A DNA stretch of 64,000 nt, taken from Phycomyces nitens. Taxonomy: Eukaryota > Mucoromycota > Mucoromycetes > Mucorales > Phycomycetaceae. The stretch lies in assembly GCA_022702545.1 (NCBI GenBank), contig JAHRBC010000001.1:6944001-7008000 (forward strand), in the 5' to 3' direction. Shown one piece after another: positions 24,530 to 36,699 of the stretch. Numbering within the stretch: the stretch's first letter is position 1; every line of letters starts with the position of its first letter. The translations under genes were made by a program, and so were the position numbers. A model generated the notes under the pieces. It saw only the letters and a program-made list of their open reading frames with translations. It was not told the DNA's origin and did no database searches.

Positions 24530-27029
24530 TTATTGTACAAAAAATGAATGAGGTCGTCCATAGAGTGCTCGATCGGCACCACCAGAGGATCCATAGATCC
24601 GGATAGGAATCTGGCAGTCAAAGGTGCTTACTTGTACATCTTGGAGGGCCTGGTAGTGACGATGGCGTTCATCAATATTAATGGGGATAAATGGAGGTGC
24701 TAAAGGGTTGCTTCCATTGCTTGTGATAAACTCAAACTTGAGGTAATATTGTAATTTTACTTGTACCCCATTTTTTTTGCAAGAACGACCAATAAGTTAC
24801 TTTGAGCGTACATTACACTTTTAAACTTTCATTTATTTTTACCTCCTGTCGTTTGGAACTCTGGAGAGGATGTGGCTGGAATGGGAAGCGAAAAGGCAAG
24901 ACGGCGGTGGCCTAGGCAGAATGAATGATGTTCTGCATGACATCTTCGGGATATACGTGTAATGTGTTGGGGTTGGCGGAGGGCAATCGAAGGCTCAACT
25001 ATCTCACTACTCTCAAGCAAGATGGAGACCTATGATGATGATAGTTAATATCGGATGTTCCTAACATTGCTTGAAACCAAGGTTACCTCAAATGTAGGCA
25101 GAGCAGCACCTTGGAAGTCTAGTACACCCATGACAGGCTCACCCAAACGATAGGCTGTCTTGATAAGATGAAGTTGTGCTACGCGCTGATTATTCTTACA
25201 GATATCATACATGGCTACACATTGTATATATCTCGAGGGTTAGTCTTTACCTTAACCTTGCCTATTGATTACCTTTCCGACTTCCGTTTGTTACTCGTGA
25301 GACAATCTGGGCACACGTCTTGCCAGACATTCTTCTGGATTCCTGTCCGTCTGTCCCTTCTTGATCCGTACTTGGCTCATCATACGCATCGCTTTCACGT
25401 CTAGTGATCTCATGCACCGACGCATTCTTTGCACTGTTTTCCAGCAGCTCATCCACATAGTCCAAAAACCCCTCTCTGGCCTTGTCACCGGCTGTCAAAA
25501 AAAAAGAAAGTCAATAAATAAACCCAAATCTGCATTTTATTCCCCATGGTTACCTTTTCTTGATGGCTTGGTTGCCTTGGTTTTCTTTGGCTCATCAGAA
25601 ATGGTATCCACGATAGCTTCGTCTTTGTATATAACCACCGGGTTCATCAGATCATACACAGGCCGCGAGCCGTCCTCTAAAACACATAGATCCTTGAGTA
25701 TTTTGGATTCCATATTCACATGCGCCTTACCAGAAACATGGTTTAGCACGCGAAATGGGATCTGGACCACCTGGACCTGCCCGGGTGTAAGTGAGTTCAA
25801 ACGCTGGGTACCAACAACAAGATAATAGTTGAACCGTATCGCCTTTCCTCTGTGAGAAGGAGGTATGTCATTGGGTAGCTTGTGTTTGTAAGAGACTACC
25901 ATATTGAGTGGTCAGAATCAAGCATTCCTTTGCCTTTTGACCTACATTTCTTGGTTTCCCCAGGTGCAAGATCCAGATCAACAAATAGCACAGACGGAGG
26001 CGTCGAGAACACGGGTGTTGTACGTGTATCTGTCATGTCTGTTACTTTCTCCTCCCCCCTTTATATTTGCTCACCAAACACCCTTTTGCCTTACCTATCT
26101 TTGAATGGGCTTCTGGTTTAGCCCCCAGTAGACCTCCTCCTCCAAGCCCTCCGCCATTAGGACGATACATTGTCCGATGTTTCAACGAAGCAAATTCATT
26201 ATTATTTATCAATGCAGGATCGACGACAAAGTTGCCTACAATCTGGGCAAATCCCCAGAGTATATGTTCGGGTTTTTTTGTGTGAGAAGTCTTGAGCAAG
26301 TTAGACAGTCGCTGTGCATTGAGATGTTGACGTTGATAAGCATTGGAGGCGAGCGAGTCCATAGAGCTACGACGACTGTCGACATTCTCTCTTGGGAGAA
26401 TAGAATGAGTGTCACTACTTGAGCGAGGAGTTGTACCATCATGAGCATCGAGTTCAATGGAAATGGGATGATCATCCTGTTGTGTCTGGTCCATCAGCCT
26501 TACCACAGACTCCTCTACTCCAGAGAGACCTTTGATATGTTAGCTAAAAATGAGCCCAGTAAAGAAGGCAGGATGAATTGGACGATCCTTTGCTTACTAT
26601 GGGGCTCCCATCTAGGTTCGGTCCGTTCAGGCTCTTTTTGGGACGCGTAACCGGTGAGGAATGAGAATGTTGAGCTGGCTAGAGAGGTTGCCTTGGCTGT
26701 CAGACCGGCAAGCACGAGGCCTTCCACATTACGTGATGTATTCTGTGAAACTTCTGGTTTGCCGAGTGCACCGAGTTCAGCTGATGAAAGCGATTGGGAG
26801 CGTGAGTGAGCAAGAGGTGATTTAGATCGGCTGTGTCGTGTGTGAGATGAGGATGAGGATGAAGTACTGGGCTGGGATGGCAATGAAGGTAGTGGATTAC
26901 TGAATTGAATTGTACATGATACTGTCTCGCCTGCATAAAAGACAGCTCCCTGTGAAAAGACAGTATTGACTGGTACGAGATGAGCTAGGAGAAGACGATG
27001 AGAGTGTTCTGCCTACCCAAGACACTCAT
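24530..27029 (-). CDS. RGP1: Rgp1-like Golgi Ypt6/Rab6 exchange-factor subunit
   Basis: Many-exon gene; start ATG 27029, stop TAA 24532-24530. The N-terminal arrestin-like strand reads VFYAGETVSCTIQF. Low-complexity Ser-rich loops follow, then the conserved blocks ILWGFAQIVGNFVVD, LVPVNTVFSQGAVFY, and SYKHKLPNDIPPSHRGKAIR with NYYLVVGTQR and VQIPFRVLNHVSG, all characteristic of Rgp1. In yeast, Rgp1 with Ric1 activates Ypt6 for endosome-to-Golgi transport. The C-terminal exon (VSTFDCQIPIRIYG) resembles the arrestin-like end. Translation can only start at 27029 if a 32-nt intron (27016-26985) is removed, because the coding frame has a TAG just upstream. Confidence 0.88.
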
Positions 27030-27187
27030 TATAGAAACAACAAAGTATTAATAATGTATGTTTATATGGATGATGATAATTATAAAGAGAGAAAACGGTG
27101 TTGCACAACAAGGAGTAAGTAGGTTTTCTAAAGTCACCATTTTTTATACGCTTATTTTAATATGAATATTATGATTTATATTATTTC

Positions 27188-28417
27188 TCAAGGCTGAACA
27201 ATTGGCTTGCGGCCAAATGCCCAATAGACATTTATAAATGCCTGGCTTTTTGCACATTCATCAAACCCTCTATCTATATAGTCATTATAGAGGTCTGGAT
27301 CGAATTCACAATCGTATCCTAGATCATTCCAGATCAAGGGTCCCATATATCGAAGGACATGTTCCATTGTCTTTATGATAGAAACAATAAATAAGAAACC
27401 AGGCAGATCAAGGGTTGGCCATATATCTTTATTTACCTCGTATGTAGCTTTGCCTATAGCTCCACCCCAGCAGATCGGCATAGATTTATAGTCTGACCGG
27501 ATATCCACACAGCCAAGATTCTCCAGCTTCTTCTTGAGAATCGGACCACAGAGAATCTCTTTTTGACGTTGATAAATGTATTTCTCCACTATTATATAAA
27601 GCCACATTTTTTTTTAAAAAAACCCCAAGTAGACTGATATAAATACTACTCACTCTGCTCACTCAAGACCTTGAATAGAGGACCTGTCTTGTGAGCTCCC
27701 GTGGCGCTCTATAGCCAGAAGCTTAGTCTACAACTATTGCTTTCTTTGATTTTGACTTACCTCTACCAATTCAATCCAGCCTCCAGGTTTAGTAACACGC
27801 ATAATCTCCTTGAAAGACTCGTCCATCTGATTTCCACAGTATACTCCTGACATGAGACGCTGATGAACATAGTCGAATGTGTTATCCGGAAAAGGTATGC
27901 CCTGAGTGATATCGTATTGGGTGATTATGCAATTGGAGGGTACATTATTGATGTTGGATTCGTCATTCGGGACAAAAGGCAAGATGTCAAAACCATGAAA
28001 TGTAGCCAATGGGTAATCGACCGAGACATCTAAGTGAATTCAGTAAATAAATAATTTATATTTATATTTATATTTATATTTATAATTATATTTTATTTAG
28101 AATCCTTGGATTTATATACCTCTCAACCAGGTGGCTCTATCTCCACACCCGATATCAAGTACATGAGTGTCCTTGGTAAGCAATCTCGCTTCCACAGGTG
28201 CAAATATATCTCTCTGAAAGACATTCTTCAAAAGGTAATGTTGGCCGTGTAATCTTACACCTTCTGAATCACTTTCTGAAAAGTAATATGTCTGATATGA
28301 TGGATTACTGGGAATGGATGATGTTCCCAGGACATCCGAATGAGAAGGTGTAGATTCTGCAGTTATGGAGCTTTCACTCTTTTTTGAACTCTTTTTCGAT
28401 CCTATATTACCCATCAA
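27188..28417 (-). CDS. SAM-dependent methyltransferase with MG-x3-S N-terminus (copy 1)
   Basis: Five or so exons; start codons at 28417 and 28414 (Met-Met), stop TGA at 27190-27188. From the second Met the protein starts MGNIGSKKSSKKS, a strong N-myristoylation consensus with flanking basic residues. A class I methyltransferase fold follows: motif I HVLDIGCGDRATW, motif II region FHGFDILPF, and the post-motif strand VTKPGGWIELVE. The family resembles fungal UMTA/LaeA-like enzymes; substrate unknown. The first base after intron 1 continues DVSVDYPLATFHG. A second gene with the same design is at 61131. It is divergent from SEC11, with ~400 bp between starts. Confidence 0.85.
28055..28086. repeat. 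(TTTATA)n microsatellite
   Basis: Five or so tandem TTTATA hexanucleotides inside an intron of the methyltransferase gene. Confidence 0.85.
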
Positions 28418-28819
28418 AGGAAGGGCAAGAAGAAAACTGAAAACTTAAAGACTATTCTCGGTCTTTTTCGGAAATAAAGAGAGAAATAAGAGGTATGGTT
28501 TTGATTGAAGAGGTACATCTGTACCACACAAGTCTAAATGGCGATACTAGAAGCACGAAAATGAAACATGGTATGCAACCGTTTAATCAATTTCTACAAT
28601 ATAATGCACACAAGTACGTCTTGTACTCCAAGGTATTAAAAGGGCGGATCAAGTATAAAGAGAACAAGAAGAGTGAAAAAAATAAATAAATAAATTAAAA
28701 AAGAAAAAAGAAAAAAAGATTGGTGGTTTAGAGTGACGTCTTTGCCCTGATATATTTTAGCTGTGGCGGAGACAGCAAGAGCCAAGACTGAATACGTATC
28801 GGCTTTTATTGCATATACC
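28418..28819. other. Divergent promoter region, methyltransferase / SEC11
   Basis: 402 bp between two divergent start codons. Contains an A-rich block (28675-28720) and a CRE-like TGACGTC at ~28734. No gene recognised. The CRE-like site is inference from motif only. Confidence 0.4.
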
Positions 28820-29576
28820 ATGTTTGCTGAATTACGTCGCATGAATGTGCGCCAAGTAAGTAATCCACAGAGAGCTAAACGATTGGAATCTAATACGATG
28901 AACAGGTCGCATTCCAAGTCCTGAATATCATCACCATTGTTGCATCTGCATTGATGATATGGAAGGGGTTGTCTGTCCTGACCAACACAGAAAGTCCTAT
29001 TGTGGTAGTGTTGAGGTAAGATGAGAATTATACATTGTAGATAATAATAATAATAATAACAATAATATATGTTTATTTGCAATAGTGAAAGTATGGAGCC
29101 TGCATTTGCAAGAGGTGATCTGCTACTGCTCGCCATGCCAAAGAATGACCCTGTAGATGTAAACGACATTTGCGTATTCAAACTACCTGGACGTGACATT
29201 CCAATTGTCCACCGAGTCATCAAACTTCATGACGAGTAAAGTATCTTTTTTCTTTATTGTCAAATGGCATCATATCTCACCAAGATGTGACCACAATAGC
29301 GCCACTACACATAAACAATACCTCTTGACCAAGGGAGACAACAACTCTGGCGATGACCGTGGGCTGTATGACCGCCGTCAAATGTGGATTCACCGGGAGC
29401 ATGTGGTTGGAAAAGTGAAAGGGTAGGTTTGTGATGAACAGGAATCGTTGTTTATTTGTCTATATAGATTTGTGCCCTATGTTGGTATGATAACCATTAT
29501 TATGAACGACTATCCCTGGATGAAATTTGCTCTCTTGAGTGTCCTTGGTCTGTTTGTTCTTGTCCATAGAGAATGA
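28820..29576 (+). CDS. SEC11: Signal peptidase complex catalytic subunit Sec11
   Basis: Five exons (28820-28855, 28906-29015, 29086-29235, 29300-29422, 29468-29576) encode 175 residues, the family norm. One N-terminal membrane helix ([18 protein letters not shown]) is followed by the catalytic serine block [16 protein letters not shown], the catalytic histidine block [14 protein letters not shown], and the conserved YLLTKGDNN...DDRGLY box. A C-terminal helix ends in a short tail (VHRE). It cleaves signal peptides from proteins entering the ER. Exon 4 begins after the CAATAG acceptor, which restores the [18 protein letters not shown] run. Gly usually preceding Ser is replaced by Glu here. Confidence 0.95.
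29041..29066. repeat. (ATA)n microsatellite in SEC11 intron
   Basis: Tandem ATA trinucleotides, about 26 bp, within intron 2 of SEC11. Confidence 0.85.
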
Positions 29577-29754
29577 GGTGCGTGAGTGTTTTAATTGAGT
29601 GATGAGGCATAACTAATGATAATGATAATAATGATAATACAGACTATATATATATATATAAAAGTGGACAATATAGAAAAAAAAAGAAAAAAAAGGATGG
29701 CACAGCTTTTCTCTCTCTATCTCTACCTCTTACAAATCGAAAATCCAACTAGTA

Positions 29755-31656
29755 TTATCGTTCAGTTGGGGTCTCTACGGCCTGTGTTTGGGACCAAAAC
29801 GAATCTGGATTTGGTTGGGTGTGTTTAGGATGATTAGGAACCCATGGTGAAGGTATGGTTAAATCTCGAAAGTGTTCGTTTGCTCCTAGCCATGTCTTCA
29901 TGATCATCTCTTGGGTCTCTAAATCTGCCTGGGGTGTAGGGTTAGGTATATCTTTTTGCATAAAAGCATTAATTGTAGAGTAGCCATATAGAGGGGTGGT
30001 GTTTATGGGAATAGGCGGCAACGCAGGTGCAACAATAAGGGGACATGGCTCGAGAATAGACGGAGCCGATGTGGATCGGGTGTGGTATATGGATTCCTTG
30101 GAGAGACTCAGGTGATTAAGAGAGCGTCTTAGGTCAGCAAGACTCATATCATCTCGGTCTTCTCGCTGTGCACGTCTAGCCTTTAGAGATTCAGAAGATG
30201 TGTATCTTATATGGCGTTTGAGGGCCTGGGCATCATCTACAGATGCCAATGCCTGGAGAGGAGAGTTGGCATTTATAATTGAATTGTCGAGCATAGTTGG
30301 CTGAGCTCGCCTGGTATAGCTGGCCTCATTAGATTTCTCTTCTCGGCTGTTCTGGATCACCTTTACGGGTTTTCCACGAACAGAAGTGTGGTATCTAATG
30401 GCACATGTGCTTTCCTTGGTCTGGATCTGGTCTTCATCATGGCTCGTGTAAGCGTCTTGGAATAGATGAATTGGGTAGGTATCGAATGAAGAACCGAGTA
30501 CTGTTGTAGAGATAGATGATTATTAGGCCCGTGATTTTAGTAGGAAGGCAAGATCATTCTTACCCAAGTAGGAGGGATCATCAACAGACTTGCAGCTGCC
30601 ATTCCAATTACTGGGTTCATTAGCCCGGTTCTTGGAAGACTTTACTGATCTCTCGAGAACAGGTGCAACGCTATTTGACTTTATGGTATGAGGAGATTGT
30701 CTTTTGGCATGGCTGCCCAGAGAACGACGATGGGCCAACGACTGTTTTCTTTTTATAGGCTTATCAGGCGTGCTATGGCGTGGATTGAGACTTGTCATCC
30801 CACTTGTGTCGGTCAGAATGTCATCTGGAATGGGATCAATGGGAGGAGGAGAGAAATGAAGGTTGGGGCCATAGGTGACAAGTTCCTCTAGAGAGAGTCT
30901 CCATTGATCTATCCATTGGACTTTCTCGAGTGAAAGCACCGGGTGCTCTTTGAGTTTGTATGTAGAATCTGGAGGAAGGTTTGGTAAAGAGGGCAAAAGA
31001 GGCAGCGATCTACTTCTCGACTGCCGATCAAAACGGTGGCGAGGGGGAGGAGCTTGTTCGCGTACTGACTGTGCAAATGTCCACATTTTTGTCAGTACGA
31101 ATAGCCAACGTTCAAAGTCTTTTTGCTTTTGTGCCTTCATCACGTAGCATTGATTGTCGTAGGTTCGTATACAGAAGCACTTTGATTTCGACTGCCTAAA
31201 CGCAGATTTTAAGCCGTGTTCTTGCTTTGACCGTTTGAGTATTGTGATGGCCGAGATGTTTGAAATCTCAACACTGAACTTTGCCTTTTGATCTTCTGTT
31301 GGCAGGACATGTGGGGTGGGAAGTGAGTGATGCTTTTGTTGGGAACGAGGTACAGTGGGATTGAATGAAGGCGAAAGTAAATGGCGAAGGTTGTATTTTT
31401 CATGACCTTCGAGATTCTGCGGCGACTTTGATTTCCGAGAAGATAGACATGTGAATGAGGTGCCGTCGAATCGAAATGGTTTCCAACGCCATTGTTTGTC
31501 TGCCAAAAGGTAGAGATGCCCTTCAAACACAGGTGCGGTTGCGGGTACTTCGTGGGTGTCTTGGGACAAGAGTGAGGTGAGGGCTTGGCCATGGTTGATA
31601 TTGTTAATGCTATGGGTAGATACCGCAGTAGCTTTGGGCGACCGAAGACGATACAT
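29755..31656 (-). CDS. PH-domain protein, Ser/Pro-rich
   Basis: Two exons, with an intron from near 30544 to 30501, giving about 590 residues. Residues ~40-195 form a PH domain with a long loop: VFEGHLYLLADKQWRWKPFRF at the first strands, FCIRTYDNQCYVMKAQ in the middle, and the C-terminal helix KDFERWLFVLTKMWTF with its invariant Trp. The rest is low-complexity Ser/Pro/Arg-rich sequence with possible phosphorylation sites. PH domains bind phosphoinositides or proteins at membranes; the partner is unknown. Converges with SEC11 (178 bp between stops). Confidence 0.8.
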
Positions 31657-32708
31657 GATTGTATATCAGCAACAGTTTATGGCAGGCCCGTAAGATAGGG
31701 AAAAGAAGAAGAAAAAGGAAAAAGAAAAAGAGAAAAAAAAACTCTTGGATATCTTGGCTATTAGTTTTTTTATTGTGTTTGTCGTCATCAGGATCTCCAC
31801 ACACCCATATATAAAGTGTGATGATAAAGAGACATGGAGAGAGGCCAAGCCTGTTCCTATTGTGTGCTCGGGTGCCTTGCTTTTCCTTTTTGTATTTGGC
31901 GAGTGCTATTTATAAGATGCTATATATTCATCATTGCATTGTACAAGAACCGAAGTTCATGTCAGCGTGCTCAGAATGATATCTATTGTGATTACAATAG
32001 ATACAAAAGAGTATATATCCCATACACTCTTGTTTATTTTTATCCATCGACGTATTCGGCTTTATTTCTTCTTGATATACTTGCCTCCCAAGATGTATAT
32101 ATATATATATATATTATATATATATAAAGGCAATTTCGGTTTCCGATCAGAATATATTTTGTTGTTGTTGCTGATGTTGATGATGCTGATTATTGTCTAG
32201 AGGCATTTTTGATGATTCCTACTACTTGCTAGTCTTGTTCGCTTTCCTAATATTACCATTGGCCTGTACTTCAAAGCAGACCGACACCAAATAGTGCCGA
32301 ATCCCACCATACGCCTTTTGGTAAGGAATCCCTACAGTATTTATAGGCTAAAGCTCGTTTGGCAGCACCAATGACCTCGTACAACTCATGGGCGAGGCAC
32401 AAATATACTTTCTTTTCTTTTTTTTTAAACGTAATTTGGGAGCACGAAGAGTATGACACTCCAGCCTTGCTAAGCTATCTAGAAACACATTGCCCAGATC
32501 AGAAGCGGATCCACCATATGGGTTCCCCATCGATCCATGTGTATTAATTTACCCTTGAATATCATTTTATCTTGTATGTATATAAAAAAGATTATATCCA
32601 ATAATCCAGTGTTGTATTGTATTGTATTGCATTGTATTGTATTTGATATGTAACTGTTTTCATTATTATTTTTTATTATTATTATGGCTTACATCTCAGT
32701 AACCAAGC
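31657..32708. other. Intergenic region with pentanucleotide repeat
   Basis: About 1 kb upstream of the PH-domain gene and downstream of the SART1 gene. It holds an A/G-rich stretch (31700-31740), a (TA)n tract near 32095-32125 and the TGTAT repeat. No gene recognised. Confidence 0.45.
32612..32643. repeat. (TTGTA)n pentanucleotide repeat
   Basis: Six tandem TTGTA units with one variant (TTGCA). Confidence 0.85.
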
Positions 32709-34982
32709 TCAACGCTTCTTCCTAGACCATTCTCCATGATCACCCTGGTCTGCAGAACGCTTCTTTCCCTTGGAATCCTTTGATTCTTCCTGGCGTTCTA
32801 GTTGCATTTTTGTGGTTTCTGGTGGAACAACCCCCCTGTTACCAACGCTAAGCACAACATGAGCTGCGCCAGACCTCTGCTGCCGTTCCAAGAGTGCACT
32901 TGCAAGATTCAACGGTGTGTCTGTACTACTCATCATATTCAATTTCAACTCTTCTTCAATCTTTTGAAGACGCTTTTCGGTCTTGGTCTTTCCAGAAGAC
33001 TTTCCATGGAACTTGTGGGACATGAATCGGAAAGCCTATAGTTTGACGCCATAAGAACCTCTTCTTCTTTTTCTTATTTTACTCACCTCCTTTGTATTCA
33101 TCTGTCGACCATGTTCATCAACATACTCTAGTTTTACATCAGGTCTATAGTTTGTCATTCGTTTCTCAAATTCACGAAGTCTCTCTCTTTCCTCAATCTC
33201 CTTTTCTCTTTCTCTCTCTCGCTCTCTTTCCTTTGCCCTCTCTCGATCATGATCGCGTCCTCGGTTGGATTCGCGGTTGTGGAGTCTTTCTCGCTCTTTA
33301 TCTCTTTCTCTTTCTCGCTCTCGTTGATGTTCTCGCTTCTTTGCTTCATTTTGCCATCTAATCTGCTCTGCAGCCTGTCGATCTCTTGCCAATTGACTTT
33401 CAGTTGGCTTTGCAATGAAGCCCTTTTGGCTGAGCAAAGAGAGTGTAGAAGCCAAACCACGGTTAATAAGAGGCTCCTCCATTACAGCATTATCATCTTG
33501 ATTCTCAGGTTCAGCTTCAGGTTCAGCCTCTGGGGTCTGTTCTCTCTCGACTTTTGTTGAAACCTTTTCTTCTTCTTCTTTTTCTTCCTCCTCCTTGTTA
33601 TCTCGGTCTGCAACAGGAGCTTCAGCCTGGGTATTGTCGTAATTGGTTGTCTCTGATACCTTTTGGACAGGCTCACGAATGAATGCAGGCATATTTCCAA
33701 GTGCATTAACAAACTCGGATGTCTGGGATAGCACAAGCATGTTATCTTCACCTTCTTCCTCTTTATCCTTTTCATTCTCTCGACTTTGAGCAATATTGCG
33801 AGCAATCTCCTCGGGAGTCATGCTCTTGATAGTCTTTTGTCTTTGCTTGTTGGCTGCCCTTCTAGCTCTAGACAAGGCTTCCTGCAGATCATCGTCATCC
33901 ACAAAGTTGCTTTCACCAGTGTTTCTTGGTTCCTCCTTTTCCTCAACTTCTGTTTGTTCTGTAGTTTGGATCTCAATTGGCTCGTCGTCATCTTCCTGCA
34001 CTCTTCTTCTGGTCTTCTTCTTCTTCTTCTTTGGCTTTTTGAACGTAAGATTGACTTCCTCTTGGGTATAGTAATCCTTGATCTCCTGCATCTTTTCGTA
34101 TGCTAATGTCTGAGCCTTTAATTTCTCAGAGACACTCTTTCCATCATCACCATCCCTGTCAACCTGCACATGTCCACTGGCTCCAATGCTGAACCCTTGC
34201 TGTTTTCTTTCTTCATCATATTGTGGCAAGACACTCTTTTTAATTCCACCCAGCAGAAATTCTTCGTCGTCATAAGGATTATATCCGGGCTTCTTCTTTT
34301 TGTTATCCAGATTCTTCTGCAGGCGTTCCTTTTCTTCGACCTGAATGTTGGTCAATTCATCTTCCTCGTTGTCTTCTTCGCCCTCTTTACTGAGAATTCC
34401 TCTGTCCTTAAGTGTCAGGATCATCTCTGTTCCTTCATTGAATTCCTCGAGATCGTGTCCAATCTTGAGGCCACTCAGGTGAGAGGCGTCATAGGCATTC
34501 TTTCCAAAAGACTCGTCCATCTCCGTGAGTTCTCGTGCTCTTTTTTCCGCTAGTTCTTTTTCACGCTTGCGACTTTTTCTAATCCACCCTAATGCACTGT
34601 CATCGCCATCGTCTTCTCCAAGACCCTTTCCTTGAAGTTTCTCGAGATTTTTCTTGCGATTTTTGGATCTATGAATGAGTTTTCTGATTAATGTCTGATT
34701 ACGTTTTAGATTCAGTCTTACTTTTCAATCCTTTCTTTGATTTCTGCAGCCTTTGCCTCTCTCTCCTGATCTTCTTTTACTTTTTGATAATTATCGTATG
34801 CAACCTGATCGGGATCGATTGCATCCTCTACTTCACCAAGGGCAGGTAGGCCTAACTTGACTCGCAATGCACTAGTAAAACATGAATTAGGATACTTTGC
34901 TGGTGATTGAATCTGTTTATTTATTTATATATATTTATATGATTCTTTACTTTGTCTCTTCCAAAGAAATCGACTCTGCCAT
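32709..34982 (-). CDS. SNU66: SART1/SNU66 tri-snRNP splicing factor
   Basis: Start ATG 34982-34980, stop TGA 32711-32709. The first exon (MAESISLEETK) joins exons giving LRVKLGLPALG, then a large exon from ~34660 to 33087 and a last exon. Diagnostic SART1 text: ASHLSGLKIGHDLEEFNEG with MILTLKDRGIL, and the C-terminal EAFRFMSHKFHGKSSGK followed by KMQLERQ-like end. Long acidic and Lys/Arg/Glu coiled segments lie between, as in the family. SART1/Snu66 is a component of the U4/U6.U5 tri-snRNP, acting in spliceosome activation in the nucleus. Confidence 0.92.
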
Positions 34983-35079
34983 GTTGAATTTGTTTTTAAT
35001 AGGCTATACGTGAAGGGAGCGAACAAGCTGTGGATATTTGTACTTTTTTAACGTGACGTTTTTGTACTCCGCCACTTGG

Positions 35080-35108
35080 TATATATATATATATATATAT
35101 ATATATAC
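35080..35108. repeat. (AT)n microsatellite
   Basis: About 29 bp of alternating TA in the promoter region of SNU66. Confidence 0.9.
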
Positions 35109-36001
35109 CAAACATGATCAGAGGGTTATTTATATGGTCTGTGTTCCCCTCCCTTTTTTTAAATGGTAGAGACAAAAGAAAATAAGATGGAGTATGTCTT
35201 TGAAAGCATAAAGAATATATTGATAAGAACAATTGGGCATTTATTATTTTATTATTATTTGGTAATAGGATACACTATATATCTATCAGTATGAAGAGTA
35301 ATTAATGTCTAGACAACCACACTCTGGTCCATTCGATTGAATATCTCTAGGCATCCTTCGTGTCTCTTGTATGTTTCTATAGCCTTTTTTCTTTTGGCTG
35401 ACTATCAGTCAACAAGAAGCAGATGGATATTCATTTATTCAAAATAATATATATAAATGATAAACAAACAAACAAAAGAGAGAGAGAGAGAGGGATGGTC
35501 AAGTTTATCATAAAGGCATTGATATATATTAAAGATGATAATATTTTTCACTGGAAATGATGAATGAATGATGGATGAATGATGGATGGTGGGAGGGGGA
35601 TATTCTATGATTCATGTAACCATGGATCCACGCCAATTATTCAGACACGACATTTTTACGGAACTCGAGAGTGTAAGAAATGCCTCCATTTCATTTCTTG
35701 CTAGACTCACAAATGGCCCATGATCTGACATCAAACAGTATTATCAAGTCCCAAGCACAATATATTTCCGTTAACTATGGCCTATTCAAAAGGAATATAT
35801 TCTCTAGTAGTCAAGAATATAGGCTACATAGCCTGTTTTTTTTTATTATTATTAAAAAACTAGTATTACTCTATAGACAATGCTACCAGAGCTCAATAAT
35901 CGTAAATCTTGTATTGTATAATAAAAAGAAAGAAAGCTAATAAAATGAAATCATCATAGAGACTTTATAGATTGTGTTTAAAGATGAGAGACTATTGGGT
36001 C

Positions 36002-36039
<38 letters not shown>
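36002..36039. repeat. (TTA)n microsatellite
   Basis: About 38 bp of tandem TTA trinucleotides. Confidence 0.9.
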
Positions 36040-36040
<1 letters not shown>

Positions 36041-36699
36041 AAACTCTTTATATTGTGCTTTGGATATCATAATGACAGCTTTAAATATCAGTATAAAATA
36101 GTTTAGCCCTCTGTAAACCAAGAATACTCTTTCTTTCTTTTTCTTCTAGTGACCCTAGTGTAACTGTGGAGTGTGTTTATAAGGAAAGCCTTGTAGACAC
36201 CTGAAAACCTCTTGTTCATTTGTGGGCAGTATATAGTCCAGAATATTAGTAGAAGATATAAAGTGGCTAGAGATATTTAGATGGTACATTGTCAATAACA
36301 ACAAGTCTCTAATCAAACAAGGCCTCGGGATTTAGTCCAAGTTGCCTTTCCACCGAGAATAAATACCCATGATAAACCATGGCTTCAACTCTTCAAAGGC
36401 AAATGATACATATATTCACACTAGCGTATATTATCCTATTCCCCTTGAGTCTTGGTGTTTAGGATAGACAAGAATCCACACCACACCATCGAGTCCAGAA
36501 TTAATATACATATAGCATGAATATTAGGTTTTGTTATACTGCAGAGAAAAGATCTAGCCCATATTTGGCATTTATGCAACTTCTGGAAAAATGTCGGAGG
36601 CCACAAACCAGCTGTCTTTAAAATACACAAAATATAAAAAGTCACCTTTTTTTGGAATCATGGAATAATTAATCATCTTTTTTTTCCCTCCCCCGATAT

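Larger units (their letters stand above)
34983..36559. other. Intergenic region rich in microsatellites
   Basis: About 1.6 kb upstream of SNU66. It includes a (TA)n tract (35080-35108), a (GA)n run near 35477, GATG/AATG-rich repeats near 35565-35590 and a (TTA)n tract (36002-36039). No gene recognised. Confidence 0.5.

Noticed and set aside
28636..29223. 195-codon minus-strand frame over SEC11
   Set aside because: It runs across SEC11 exons and introns on the opposite strand and contains poly-Tyr from an ATA microsatellite.
33036..34106. Several 90-127-codon plus-strand frames over SNU66
   Set aside because: Phe/Leu/Ser-rich reverse images of the Glu/Lys coiled region.
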